Below, in pieces: positions 1 through 8,761 of a stretch of 64,000 bases of DNA. The translations under genes and the position numbers were made by a program. Location: contig NZ_LQIT01000014.1 in the NCBI RefSeq assembly GCF_001499965.1, forward strand, positions 50,109-114,108. The letters run 5' to 3'. The notes under the pieces are model-generated. The model searched no databases. It worked only from the letters and a program-made list of their open reading frames with translations, and was not told where the DNA came from. How positions within the stretch are numbered: the first letter of the stretch is position 1; every line of letters starts with the position of its first letter. The stretch is from Mycobacterium sp. GA-2829 (lineage in GTDB: Bacteria > Actinomycetota > Actinomycetes > Mycobacteriales > Mycobacteriaceae).

Positions 1-140
1 CGGCAATCCGCATACGCGCAGGCGGCCCATGAGAAGCCCAACTGACATGAGATTTAGCGGGTGAAGATTAGCGCTCCGCTGTCGCTGCTACCTCACACTG
101 GCTTCGAGAAGAAAGCGCTTCGGGGGGAGCTGTTCGACGG

Positions 141-764
141 TCACCACAACTCGACGCCTAAGTCTCCACAAACTTCGAAGGGCCCGCTGAGCGCTACCAG
201 GCTGTCGGTCCATGCGGCGGTGTCCGCATCAGCGGCCGGTCCGGGGCGGAGGCTCGCAGCGTAGAGGCGCATGTCGTCGATGTAGCGCTGAAGTGTGCGG
301 GTGAGATACCGGGGCGGCTCGGAATGATCGTCCAGCACATCCTGAGACCTGCCTACCCAGTCTTTGGTCTGGCTCGCGAACTCCGCAATCCCTGCATCTC
401 TTTCAGGTGTGCCGGTTCGGCCAAGCGCCACAAACGCGTTCTTTTGAGCTGAACTCTCCTTGATGAGTGGTTCGATGGCTTCGCACAAGCTTCTGTCGGC
501 TTCTATCAAGTTTGGCGTTACGGCAGCTGCACCAGGCGCCGCTGCGTCACCCTTTGTGAGCGAGACGACAAGGGCGGCGGCGGCCAAAATGATCGCCGCC
601 GCGACGCCGAGATCCGTCAGCACTCCGCGCGCGCCCCTGCTCTGTTGCGGCTGCGGCGGTGGCCCAGGCGGCGTCTGCTGGTAGGACGCAGGCTGCTTCC
701 CTTCCGCCGGGGGCCCAAAGCCTCCACCCGGCGAACTCGGCTTCGGCGGCCCACCCGGCGTCAT
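141..764 (-). CDS. Pro-rich single-pass membrane protein
   Basis: 207 aa. The first 45 residues are rich in Pro, Gly and Gln. One hydrophobic helix follows at about residues 50-70 (GVAAAIILAAAALVVSL), then an outside domain of about 135 residues with two Cys (in SLCEA and EVCGD). This layout is common in mycobacterial ESX-linked and cell-envelope proteins. I do not recognise the extracellular domain. The start is supported by the paralogue at 926-1577, whose upstream sequence (AGCCTG then ATG) matches. It lies downstream of the ESX accessory operon in the same direction, but separated from it by a terminator-like hairpin. Confidence 0.7.
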   Translation of the reverse strand: MTPGGPPKPSSPGGGFGPPAEGKQPASYQQTPPGPPPQPQQSRGARGVLTDLGVAAAIILAAAALVVSLTKGDAAAPGAAAVTPNLIEADRSLCEAIEPLIKESSAQKNAFVALGRTGTPERDAGIAEFASQTKDWVGRSQDVLDDHSEPPRYLTRTLQRYIDDMRLYAASLRPGPAADADTAAWTDSLVALSGPFEVCGDLGVELW

Positions 765-925
765 GCAATCAGGCTAAACGCTGTAACGATCTGCGTTTAG
801 CGCCAATTCGAGACGTCCTCGCGTAGAGGGCGGTCCGCACGAGGTCGAGCGGCAAACCGCCTCGGCTCAACAGTTGGTCGCGGTGAAACTAACGCCACCG
901 TGGTTCTCGAACTGTCCCGCAACCT

Positions 926-1577
926 CTACCACTCGACACCCAACCGTCGGCACATCTCAAGTGGACCGCCGTAGTTGACGACTCGGTTGTTCCAGGCCGC
1001 GGTGTCGTAATACGTAGCTGGCCCGGGCCGAATTTTGGTGGCGTAAAGCTGCGTGTAGTCGACGTACGACTGCAGTGTGCGTGTGAGGTAGCGGGAAGGA
1101 CCGGTATCGGAATCGAGAATCGGCTGGATCCGCTGGGCCCAGCCTTCGACCTCGTCCCGATAGCCCGCGATCGCGGTGTCCCTCGCCGGCGTACCGGTGT
1201 GGCCGAGATTCAGCGAACCGCTTGCCGGAGTCGGCGCTCTCCCGCAGAAGAGGCCCCACCGCCTCGCGGAGAGCGCGGTCCACTTCGGCGGTCTCGCCGA
1301 TGGCCGCTCGTATAGTGGCGGTCTCCCCGTCCGCTGACGACCCGTTCCCCCTCAGCAGCGAAACGATCAGACCCGAGGCACCGAGAATGATCGCCACCGC
1401 AACGCCGAGTCCCATCAGTAGTCCACGCCTGCGATGGCTGGCTGGGCTCAGAGAGCCCGGCGCAGGCCAAGGAGGGGACGAAAACTGCTGGTAAGGCATC
1501 GGTTGCTGGTCGCGTTCCGGACGAGGAGAGGAGCCGCCGCCCGGCGAACCCGGCATGTAAGGTCCATCCATCGACAT
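926..1577 (-). pseudogene. frameshifted paralogue of the 141-764 membrane protein
   Basis: The first part reads Pro-rich tail, TM helix (GLGVAVAIILGASGLIVSL) and the start of the outer domain. Near position 1205 the frame is lost. The other frame then continues with GHTGTPARDTAIAGYRDEV and ends GPLEMCRRLGVEW, which lines up with GRTGTPERDAGIAEF and GPFEVCGDLGVELW of the neighbour, up to a stop at 926-928. One indel therefore separates two halves of a tandem duplicate. It may be a real pseudogene or a single-base sequence error. The long open frame from 957 is the shifted reading. Confidence 0.7.
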
Positions 1578-1815
1578 GAATCCAGGCTGAATGCAGTAAC
1601 CGGTTGAGGTCAACTCATATTGAGGTCACACAGCGGTCGGCCCGTCGCCGCAACGGCAAACGCTCAACGCAAGTCAACCGCTGAGAACGGCGAGGTAGCC
1701 ACACGCCGGATCTTGAGATCGCACAGGCCCGCCTGCCGGACACGAAATTTGTGCACGGCGTGCGCTGGCGCGGCGATAGTGTAGGTCTGTCACGAGGTCC
1801 CCCCCTCGAGACGGC

Positions 1816-1854
1816 GAAGGGGCCCGGCCAACTCCCAGCATGCTGGGCCCCTTC
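1816..1854 (-). terminator. hairpin after the ESX accessory operon
   Basis: A 10-bp stem, GAAGGGGCCC (1816-1825) with GGGCCCCTTC (1845-1854), encloses a second palindrome CCAGCATGCTGG (1835-1846). It follows the stop of the leftward gene ending at 1899. There is no long U tract on the minus strand, which is common for mycobacterial terminators. Confidence 0.5.
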
Positions 1855-1898
1855 ATTCTTCACCGACGTCAGTAAACGCGGAGGGGCACCGCCGAGGT

Positions 1899-2234
1899 CT
1901 ACTGTTCCCCGACCTCGCCCACGTTGTCCCAGAACTCCCTGCGCGACAATCGCATTGCGTCGTTGCCTGCCTGGAACAGGTCGTTGAGCTTCTTCTCCAG
2001 CCCGAGGTGGGTCAGGGAGGTGCGCACCGCGTCATGAACGAACAGCGACAGCAGCCGCCCGTCATCGCCCAACGTGAACCGCACCAGGCCGTCCGGATCC
2101 TCGACCTCGGTACGCAACGCCCCGAGTTGGGCGATCATCTCGTCGAGCCGATTGAGGGTCGCCGCGACCTCGGCTTCGACGTAGGTGACCTTCTGAGCGT
2201 CGTCGAGGTCGTCGAAGTTCGACTCCCCGCTCAT
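1899..2234 (-). CDS. YbaB/EbfC-like protein (EspL-like)
   Basis: 111 aa. The middle (GLVRFTLGDDGRLLSLFVHD) has the YbaB pattern of short strands, and helices flank it. EspL of ESX-1 belongs to this family and stabilises other Esp proteins; that role here is inferred. Its ATG overlaps the stop of the upstream 556-aa gene by 4 nt (ATGA), so the two are translationally coupled. It is the last gene of the leftward ESX accessory operon. Confidence 0.7.
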   Translation of the reverse strand: MSGESNFDDLDDAQKVTYVEAEVAATLNRLDEMIAQLGALRTEVEDPDGLVRFTLGDDGRLLSLFVHDAVRTSLTHLGLEKKLNDLFQAGNDAMRLSRREFWDNVGEVGEQ

Positions 2235-3901
2235 TCATCGTCTTTCGGTCGGACCGTGGTGATGCGCCGCACCACCGGCGCCGGGGAGCGCGGCGCGGGC
2301 GGACCCGCAGAACCGGGGTCGTCGTTGTCGGGTGCGGTCACCGACCGCGCGATGCGGTCGTTACTCACCTTGCCGGTCACCGACTCGGTGTGCGGTTCGG
2401 CCGGCACCACAACCTTTTTCGAGCGCACCGCCTGCTCCTGACCACCCGCACCACCACCGGCGCCCGCACCCCCCATCATGCCGCCGAGCGGCATGCCCAT
2501 CGGCATCATCCCGCCCCCACCGCGAGCTCCACCCACGGCGGGCTCGGCCGGAGGCGGCAACCCACCGGCTGGTGTGGTGGGCAGGCTGGGCGCCGGTCCG
2601 GTCGAGGGCGTCACGGCGGGCGGCAACGTGGCCGATCCTCCCGACGCCGGTAGGGTCGCCCCACCGCCACCCGCGCCCGCACCGCCGCCCGCGGCGAGGG
2701 CCTCGTCGTCGAGTCCGCTGTCGAAGGGCTTCAGCCCGGGAGTACGCGTCGACAACCCGTCAGTGCCAGCCGTTTTCATCAGACCCTGAAGACTTTGCGT
2801 CGCCGAGCCGGCGGCTTGCATCAATCCCTGCGGCAGCTGTCCCACTGAGGAGAAGGCGCCCCCGAGCATTCCGCCCGCCGCACCGAGCACCGTCGAGATC
2901 ATCTGCGGCAGCATGGACGCCATCTGCCCGGCCTTCTCGGGGGTCATCTTCTCGGCGCCCTCTTGACCCGGTCCGGCCTCGTGGCCGTCGGGATTAGCCC
3001 CGGGCGCGCCCGTTGGGTCGCCGGGCTGCGGGGCGCCGTCGGTGCCCGGCTCGCCGGCGGTCGTCACGTCGGTCTCGGCGTGGTAGGACCCGTAACTCGT
3101 GACCGCCTGGGTGTCCATGGACGTCTTCTCGGTCTGCAACTGCGACAGCGGGATCGCGTACGCGCCGCCGGTGCGGACGTTGGCCGCCGACACCTGTTGG
3201 ATCTGCTGGCGCAGCGCCGAGAACTGCTGCGGTGTCGGGATATCCGAGCGGGCCTGCACTGTCTGCTCAACGTGCTGGGTGGCCTGCTGCGCCAGGATCC
3301 GCGCGCGTGACGCCGATGCGCTCAGCGCGTGCGAGTAGCCCTGCAGGTGGCTGCGCACCGTCTCGGTCGACACCGGGCTGTCCCACACCTCCGGCAACTG
3401 CTCGGCGGTCAACGCGACCGTGTCGGCGGCCTCCAACGCGGTCTGCGACAGCCGCGTCCAGGCGGCGATGAACGCCTCTCCGGCGTTGACGTCCCCCGAG
3501 TGCACCGCGCTCGAGATCATCTCCGCCGGGAGCGGGGGCGCCGGCGCGAGCGGCGGCCGCACATCGGGTGGCATCACCGGTGCCGGCGGTGCCCACCCGG
3601 TCACCGCGGCGTCCGCACCGCCCTCCCCCAGGCTGGCGATCCGTACGGCGTTGGCGTGATCCTGGCCGACGAACGCCGTTGTCACGGTGGACAGCTGAGC
3701 CGCAGTCGCGGCCAGTCCCAGCGCCTGTTCGGCGAGCGCGGCGACCAACCCCGCACCCGCCGCCGACAACCGCCCGGCAGCACCTGTGGCGGCTGGGTCG
3801 GCGGCCAACGGCGGATGCACGGGATCGCCGCCGGTCACCTCCGCGAGGACGTCGGCGATCCGCGCTGCGACCGAGGCCAGCCCAGCCGGATCGACCTTCA
3901 T
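2231..3901 (-). CDS. PPE/EspB-like ESX secretion substrate candidate
   Basis: 556 aa. The N-terminus (MKVDPAGLASVAARIADVL) and two helical blocks to about residue 240 resemble the helical-hairpin fold of ESX substrates (PE, PPE, EspB). The middle has a Gly-Met-rich stretch (residues about 320-380), and the C-terminal third is Gly/Pro/Ala-rich low-complexity sequence. No signal peptide is seen. It sits between two YbaB-like genes, the arrangement expected for an ESX substrate and its chaperones. The exact family is uncertain, so I give no gene name. Confidence 0.55.
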   Translation of the reverse strand: MKVDPAGLASVAARIADVLAEVTGGDPVHPPLAADPAATGAAGRLSAAGAGLVAALAEQALGLAATAAQLSTVTTAFVGQDHANAVRIASLGEGGADAAVTGWAPPAPVMPPDVRPPLAPAPPLPAEMISSAVHSGDVNAGEAFIAAWTRLSQTALEAADTVALTAEQLPEVWDSPVSTETVRSHLQGYSHALSASASRARILAQQATQHVEQTVQARSDIPTPQQFSALRQQIQQVSAANVRTGGAYAIPLSQLQTEKTSMDTQAVTSYGSYHAETDVTTAGEPGTDGAPQPGDPTGAPGANPDGHEAGPGQEGAEKMTPEKAGQMASMLPQMISTVLGAAGGMLGGAFSSVGQLPQGLMQAAGSATQSLQGLMKTAGTDGLSTRTPGLKPFDSGLDDEALAAGGGAGAGGGGATLPASGGSATLPPAVTPSTGPAPSLPTTPAGGLPPPAEPAVGGARGGGGMMPMGMPLGGMMGGAGAGGGAGGQEQAVRSKKVVVPAEPHTESVTGKVSNDRIARSVTAPDNDDPGSAGPPAPRSPAPVVRRITTVRPKDDE

Positions 3902-3905
3902 CGCG

Positions 3906-4214
3906 CTACAACCCCCTCAGCCGTTCCTGCGCCGCCGCCAGCTCGTGCTCGGTGGGCATGCCAGCGAAGCTCGACGCGTCGATGCCCGTTTGCTCCCACT
4001 GTCGGCGGACCGCTACTTGACCCTGAAGATACGCGACGTCCGCGCACGCCATGATTCGCTCGGCGAGCTCGTGGCCGGCGTGGCGCATTGCCGCGGGTTC
4101 CAGTTGAACCCCCAGCACATGGCCGCGCACCGCCACCCGCACGAACACCGACCCGTCGGGCGTCGACGCCGTGAAGGAGCGTTCGCTCAGCGGCAGCGCG
4201 GTGTCGTCGCTCAA
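3906..4214 (-). CDS. YbaB/EbfC-like protein
   Basis: 102 aa from a TTG start that overlaps the TGA stop of the EspC-like gene (TTGA). The core (STPDGSVFVRVAVRGHVLGV) followed by a helix (HAGHELAERIMACADVAY) fits the YbaB/EbfC family. In ESX-1 loci such small proteins act with Esp substrates. The downstream substrate-like gene begins 4 nt after its stop, which supports one transcript. A longer open frame reaches 4544 but runs over the EspC-like gene, so I reject that start. Confidence 0.6.
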   Translation of the reverse strand: MSDDTALPLSERSFTASTPDGSVFVRVAVRGHVLGVQLEPAAMRHAGHELAERIMACADVAYLQGQVAVRRQWEQTGIDASSFAGMPTEHELAAAQERLRGL

Positions 4215-4510
4215 AGTTGCAGCCGCTCGGCGTTGATCGCGTCCTGATCCTCGTAGTTGGTGGCTTCGCGGCGCAGCGCGTCCGCGGCGCTGCGGTGGAT
4301 CTGGTCGTGTTCGAGTAGGGCCGCCTCGCGTTGCGCGAGGACGTCGGACACCGCCGACTTCACCTGGTGCATGATCGGCCCGTAGGTGGCGACCGCGGCG
4401 TGGATGTCGTCGTTGGCGCTGCGCGCCTGGGCGATCCGGTCGGCGACGTCGTCGTGGTGATTGGCGACCACGCGCATCGCCTGCGGGTTGACGTGGATGG
4501 GGTCGGTCAT
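4211..4510 (-). CDS. EspC-like ESX protein (DUF2580)
   Basis: 99 aa, all helical, no signal peptide. MTDPIHVNPQAMRVVANHHD matches the EspC pattern MTEN-x-VQPERLGVLASHHD. EspC is a small ESX-1 substrate co-secreted with EspA; the same type of role is inferred. A good ribosome site (AAGGAG) sits 8 nt before the ATG. It is coupled to the next gene by an overlapping stop and start. Confidence 0.75.
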   Translation of the reverse strand: MTDPIHVNPQAMRVVANHHDDVADRIAQARSANDDIHAAVATYGPIMHQVKSAVSDVLAQREAALLEHDQIHRSAADALRREATNYEDQDAINAERLQL

Positions 4511-4575
4511 CGGTGCGGCTCCTTCGAACGAGGCAATTGTCCAAGATCTGATGGCTGTCCGTCGTGGGTTGTGCT

Positions 4576-6498
4576 TTAGCCGGGTAGTGCAGGGGTTGGC
4601 ACCGGCGGTGCCGGCGTGCCGGCGGCCCGCGCCGAGGGGTCCATCCAGCCCAGGAAGCCGGGGCCGGAGGCGACCGCCGACAGCGGCACCACGTCGCCGT
4701 CCTGCAGCGCTTTGGCCGAGCTGAGCGCCACCACGTAACGGTCCTCGAACATCCCGATGCTGCCGCACGACAGGGCGGTCGGGTCGATCGGGTTGGTCAC
4801 CGGGGTGCCCGGCGGCGGCAGTTCCAGGCCCGCCTGCCGGTAGGACTCCTCGACCGGGGTGCCGCCCAAGTGGGACCGAACGGCCTCCGCCAGCGCCGCC
4901 GTCTTCGCGTTCGCCGTCGATCCGTCCGGCAACTGCACCGTGGTGGGCGGCAGCGGCGCCGTCACCGCAGCCGGCGGCGCCTCGGGGGTGTCGGCGGGCG
5001 TGGTGTCGGCCGCCGGCGGCGCTGCAGCCGTCGGGTCCGGTGCCGGCTCGGTGTCGCTGTCCTCGGTCGTCGCGCCGGACTTCTCGTCGTCGTCTTCCGA
5101 AGCGTCCTCGTCGGTGGTGTCGGCGGGCTCCGCCGAGGCGACGGGGTCGGACGGGGGCGGCGTCTGCGGCTGGGAGGCCAGCCCCGCCAGCGGGCCGGCC
5201 AGCCCGCCGAGCGCCGACAGTGGGTCCGCGCCGAACCCCGCCGCGGGGGGAACCGCCCCCATTGCCGCGGGCAGTGCCGAGGTCAGCGACGCCAGCGGGT
5301 CGGCCGGCGGCGCCGCCGCACCTAACCCGTCGAGCCCGAGATCCGACAGGCTCGCATCGGGCAGCGGCTCCATCGGACCGAGCCCCAGATCGACCGGTTC
5401 CCCGGTGGCCGCCGGCGGTGCGGCGGCGGCGACGCCACCGAGACCGTCTGTGCCACCGGCGGATTCGGGCGCCGCATCGGATGCATCGGCGCCGCGCTGA
5501 TCGACCGCGTACAGGTCGGTCAGCGCCTCCACCGCTCGGGACTGGTCCTCGGCGCTCAACGCGCCGGAGGTGACGATGTCGCCGATGGCCGACACCTGCT
5601 CGCGCAGCAGTTTGAGGAACGCCTGCTCACCGGCCGGGGTGTCGAGTGCCAGCGCCGGGTTGTCGATCGCGGCGACGATCTTCTCCTGCACCGCTTGCAG
5701 CTTGCGCTGTCCCTCGGCGGTGGTGGCGCGGGCGGTGAGCAGCACCTCCGACAGTTGCCCCTCGGCGTCGCTGATGTCGCTGTAGCGGTTCTTGAGCTCT
5801 TCGTGGAGCTTCTTGACCGCCTCGGCGGCCCGCCCGGATTGCTGTTCGTCGGTGTCCAACGGTGCGCCGTCTCCCTCCTGGCCGGGTGCTGTGGTGCCCC
5901 GCCGGTACTGCTCCTCGCCGATCGGTTGGCCGGCGGCGTCGAAGTAGGTGCGGCTGCCGCCCTCGTCGACGTAGTAGTCGCCGCGCGCGTTCTTCGGCGT
6001 GAGGACACCGTGGTGGTCGTGGTAGTCGGTCAGCGGTCGCGGCATGCGGTCCAGCAGCGGTGCTATCTGCTGGCCGTGCGCGTCGACCGGTGCGTACTTC
6101 GCGTCGTCGGTGGCGCGCCAGCCGGCGGGCCAGAGCGGCTGCTGCGCTTGCCCATTCGCATCGACCGGGGACACCGAGCCGTCGGTGTTGAGCAGGTAGG
6201 TGCGGTCGTTCGCGGCGTCGCGGTAGGCCAACGACCCGTCGGCGGGCACCGGCGTGCCGTCCCCGAACACCAGGGAACGGTCGCGGTCGGGGTTGCCGGT
6301 GTCGAAACGCATGTTGGGATCGCCGTAGGCGGCCCGGGCCTTGTCGAGCACCATCCCCCAGTACGGGTCCGAGCGGGCGATGTTGTCGGCCAACGTTCCG
6401 CCGGTGGCGCGCCAGCCCGGGTCCCAGCCCTGGGCGAACCCGACGCGCTGGATGTGATGCCAGCGGACGAGTTCGTCGAATGCGCGGGTTTCGGTCAT
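4576..6498 (-). CDS. 640-aa acidic ESX-associated protein
   Basis: The N-terminal 210 residues are rich in Tyr, Trp, Asp and Gly with repeated DxxG turns (DGSLAYRDAANDRTYLLNTD, DYYVDEGGSRTYFDAAG). A helical segment follows (about 225-325), then a Pro/Ala/Asp/Glu low-complexity linker (345-520). The C-terminal domain of about 110 residues starts at TVQLPDGSTANAKTAALAEA. No signal peptide is present. The position between EspC-like and NlpC/P60 genes suggests an ESX-secreted or envelope protein, like the EspA/EspE-type substrates. I do not recognise the C-terminal domain with certainty. Confidence 0.6.
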   Translation of the reverse strand: MTETRAFDELVRWHHIQRVGFAQGWDPGWRATGGTLADNIARSDPYWGMVLDKARAAYGDPNMRFDTGNPDRDRSLVFGDGTPVPADGSLAYRDAANDRTYLLNTDGSVSPVDANGQAQQPLWPAGWRATDDAKYAPVDAHGQQIAPLLDRMPRPLTDYHDHHGVLTPKNARGDYYVDEGGSRTYFDAAGQPIGEEQYRRGTTAPGQEGDGAPLDTDEQQSGRAAEAVKKLHEELKNRYSDISDAEGQLSEVLLTARATTAEGQRKLQAVQEKIVAAIDNPALALDTPAGEQAFLKLLREQVSAIGDIVTSGALSAEDQSRAVEALTDLYAVDQRGADASDAAPESAGGTDGLGGVAAAAPPAATGEPVDLGLGPMEPLPDASLSDLGLDGLGAAAPPADPLASLTSALPAAMGAVPPAAGFGADPLSALGGLAGPLAGLASQPQTPPPSDPVASAEPADTTDEDASEDDDEKSGATTEDSDTEPAPDPTAAAPPAADTTPADTPEAPPAAVTAPLPPTTVQLPDGSTANAKTAALAEAVRSHLGGTPVEESYRQAGLELPPPGTPVTNPIDPTALSCGSIGMFEDRYVVALSSAKALQDGDVVPLSAVASGPGFLGWMDPSARAAGTPAPPVPTPALPG

Positions 6499-6512
6499 CG
6501 CGACGCCGGGAC

Positions 6513-6665
6513 TCAGTAGGGGCCGCGACCGAGGTCGCGTTCCAGATCGGTTGGCGCCGAGAAAGCAGGCGGGTCAGCCGGCGGCCTCGCCCCACCAAAC
6601 ACGTGCCGCGCCCGGTCAAGCAAGTCCAACACGTTGCTGGCCTGACGTGCGAGTACTGGGTCCAC
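6513..6665 (-). CDS. 50-aa protein resembling the DUF4226 N-terminus
   Basis: A short frame begins with GTG behind a very good ribosome site (AGGAAAGGA, 7 nt spacing). The protein starts MDPVLARQASNVLDLLDRAR and continues HVFGGARPP. The VLDLLDRARHVFG stretch resembles VSQVLGRSHALFG in the NlpC/P60 gene next door and VERARSLFG at 37.5 kb. It is too short for common ORF cut-offs. A -10 box lies 28 nt upstream, so it probably opens the transcript for the genes that follow it. Confidence 0.6.
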   Translation of the reverse strand: MDPVLARQASNVLDLLDRARHVFGGARPPADPPAFSAPTDLERDLGRGPY

Positions 6666-6692
6666 GGCCCGTCCTTTCCTGAAGTCGGTTCG

Positions 6693-6698
6693 AGCCTA
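6693..6698 (-). promoter_or_regulatory. -10 box TAGGCT
   Basis: Reading leftward: GGCGTTAGGCTCGAACC, with TAGGCT fitting the mycobacterial TANNNT -10. The same TTAGGCTCGAA block occurs before the genes at 10313 (minus) and 60599 (plus). Confidence 0.5.
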
Positions 6699-6744
6699 AC
6701 GCCGCCCGCCGACCCCACCGTGCACGAATTTCAGCGGTTACGCC

Positions 6745-7803
6745 TCAGGAATCCGGCACCGGTCGGCGCGCGACGTACGCCGACGGCATCGGCGCGATGC
6801 GCACGACATCGCCGGTCTGCGGCGCATGCACCACCTCGGTTGGCGAAATCGCAAGCTGCACATGGCCGGGACCGCGACTGTCCCAGGACGCCTTTGGGAA
6901 GATGAGGTCTCCAGCGCGCACGTCTTCCCGGGCGATCGGCACCCCTTGGCCGACCTGGGTGTAGGTGTCGGGTCCGAGCTGCACCCCGGCCTGCGCCCAG
7001 GCCCACCGCGTGAGCCCGGAACAGTCGAAATTGTTCGGGCCTTTGGCGCCCCACACGTACGGGACGCCTTGTTTGCTCAGCGCGGCCCGCACGGCGTCGG
7101 CGGCCGGACCGGCGGGCACCCGTCCCGCGCGCCGGTCGACCTGGGCTGCCAGAGCCGCCCGTTCTTCCGTCACGTGACGGCTCAACGGCCCTCTCGGGCC
7201 CGGTGGCGGCGCGGGAACCAGTGACCCGCCACCCCCGCTGAGCGGAGCCGCCCCTACGGGGCCGCCCAGGGCGGCTATCGGCGTGCCTGCTCCCCCACCG
7301 CCGGAGCGGGCGTAGGCCATCGATCGCAGCAGCACGGCCATGCGGGCGTCGCGCACCTTGTATGCGGCGACGACTCGTTGTTGTTGGGCGATGCGGTTGC
7401 GCATCGCCACCAGCAGAGCGCGTTGACCCGCGGGGGTGTTCGACAGCGGCGACAGGCCGGCGCTGTCGGTGGCGGCGCCGGTGATGACGGTGCCCGAGGA
7501 GGTGCGTCCGGTGCGGTCGCTGCCGGCGGCGTCGCGCAGCCGCTCCCCCAGCCGGGAATCGTTGGCGGCGAGCGCGTCCAGCGCGGGACCGGCGTGACCG
7601 GTGAAGGTCTTGTAGTCGGCGGCGAACGTGCCCGAGAGTCCGGACAGCTGTGCGCCACCGGACCGGACGAGGTCACCGGCCGCGGCGAGGTTCCCGCCCG
7701 CGAGCGCGGCGGCGCTGCCGCCGGAGGCCGGTGGCTCGCCGAACAGCGCGTGCGACCGGCCGAGAACCTGACTTACCTCAGTGAGCAGCGCATCTACGGA
7801 CAC
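6745..7803 (-). CDS. NlpC/P60 peptidoglycan hydrolase with DUF4226-type N-terminus
   Basis: 352 aa. Residues 1-170 are helical (DUF4226 type: SVDALLTEVSQVLGRSHALF). A Gly/Pro linker follows, then an NlpC/P60 domain from about residue 230. The catalytic Cys is in NFDCSGLTRWAW and the His in GPGHVQLAIS, with VVHAP after it. Family members cut the D-Glu to mesoDAP bond in cell-wall stem peptides. The GTG start has no clear ribosome site. The ESX neighbours suggest local wall opening for secretion or transfer, which is inference. The ends of the helical region and linker are approximate. Confidence 0.8.
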   Translation of the reverse strand: MSVDALLTEVSQVLGRSHALFGEPPASGGSAAALAGGNLAAAGDLVRSGGAQLSGLSGTFAADYKTFTGHAGPALDALAANDSRLGERLRDAAGSDRTGRTSSGTVITGAATDSAGLSPLSNTPAGQRALLVAMRNRIAQQQRVVAAYKVRDARMAVLLRSMAYARSGGGGAGTPIAALGGPVGAAPLSGGGGSLVPAPPPGPRGPLSRHVTEERAALAAQVDRRAGRVPAGPAADAVRAALSKQGVPYVWGAKGPNNFDCSGLTRWAWAQAGVQLGPDTYTQVGQGVPIAREDVRAGDLIFPKASWDSRGPGHVQLAISPTEVVHAPQTGDVVRIAPMPSAYVARRPVPDS

Positions 7804-7855
7804 TCATTGAGTATCTGGCACCCGAAGTGCCGGTCCCGACGCGAATTTTGGGCCG

Positions 7856-8569
7856 TCAGCCGGCGTCGAGCTCGGCGATCAGCGCCTCGATCGCCGACCG
7901 TAAATCGCCGGGCGGGGGTTCGTCGGCTTCCACGGCGCTGACGACCTCCGGCGGGACGCCCAGCGCGGCGGCGGCCTCCGCGCCGCTGAGGTTCGCGCGG
8001 CGCCGCGCGGTGTAGAGCCGCTGGCCCAGCGTGGCACCCGGCGCGGCGGCCGCCCGGATCATCAGCTCGTCGTAGCGGCGGCGCACCCCCGCAAGGGATC
8101 TCAGCACCGCGCTGGCCCCCTGTGTTCCGCGTACGGCGCGGGCGGTGATGTTCTCGATCCGGCGCAGGTTGGCCAGGATCGCCTGGACCTGCTCGGCGAA
8201 CGCCGGGTCTGTGGGCGCCGGCAGGTTGGCGACTGCCACATCATGGTTGACCAACGCCGCTTCGGTGATTTCGACGACCATCGCGCTTTCGGACAGGTTG
8301 TTGTCGGTGGTCACCGCCGCGCGCCCGGGGATCTCGCCGCCCGCCCGTATCGCCGCTAGTGTTCCGGCCGGCCACTGCACCTGTTCCTCGAGCGCCGCGC
8401 GAGTGCGTTCCCGCGGCCAGCCGCGACCCTTCTCGAAGTGGATCAGCGAGCTCGCCGTGATGATTCCCTTGCGGGCGAGCTCACGTTGGGCGATGCCCAA
8501 TTCTCTACGACGATCGGCGAATGCCTCACCGGCACGGGCGATGCCCGGTTCCGATGCGTCGTCCTGCAT
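7856..8569 (-). CDS. double-HTH regulator divergent from whiB6
   Basis: 237 aa. N-terminal XRE-like HTH (GIARAGEAFADRRRELGIAQ, then a FEKGRGWPRERTR helix), a helical middle, and a second XRE-like HTH near the C-terminus (LGQRLYTARRRANLSGAEAA). Two proteins at 25.2 and 28.3 kb share this plan but add an FHA domain in front. It is divergent from a whiB6-like gene, as espM is from whiB6 in the ESX-1 locus, so control of whiB6 and of itself is likely. The start is at MQDDASEPG; a longer frame reaches 8644 into the operator cluster. Confidence 0.7.
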   Translation of the reverse strand: MQDDASEPGIARAGEAFADRRRELGIAQRELARKGIITASSLIHFEKGRGWPRERTRAALEEQVQWPAGTLAAIRAGGEIPGRAAVTTDNNLSESAMVVEITEAALVNHDVAVANLPAPTDPAFAEQVQAILANLRRIENITARAVRGTQGASAVLRSLAGVRRRYDELMIRAAAAPGATLGQRLYTARRRANLSGAEAAAALGVPPEVVSAVEADEPPPGDLRSAIEALIAELDAG

Positions 8570-8648
8570 CGGGTCAGTGTATCGGGCGGCCCGTCGCACT
8601 CGTGCACAACCGAGCGGGGGTGGCTGCGCCTTGGCGCTAAGCATCGAT

Positions 8649-8727
8649 CACTAGCATAGCTAGTGTTGCCGCTTGTGTTATCGCTAGTGTTGGAGTTGCG
8701 CTGCTAGTGTTTCATCGCTAGTGTTTC
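8649..8727. promoter_or_regulatory. cluster of GCTAGTGTT operators
   Basis: CACTAGC-ATA-GCTAGTG is a perfect inverted repeat (8649-8665). Further copies of GCTAGTGTT start at 8683, 8703 and 8717, with a weaker one (GCTTGTGTT) at 8671. They fill the gap between the divergent HTH gene and whiB6, as expected for an autoregulated switch. Confidence 0.7.
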
Positions 8728-8761
8728 GTCCAACGTGATCACCTCGGGAGAGGAGCTAACG

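Noticed and set aside
4859..5573. Rightward Ser/Gly- or Arg-rich frames across the 640-aa gene
   Set aside because: They are antisense shadows of the low-complexity coding region with no start signals.
6680..6705. tRNA T-arm-like GGTTCGAGCC
   Set aside because: No acceptor stem or anticodon arm around it; it is the complement of the TTAGGCTCGAA promoter box.
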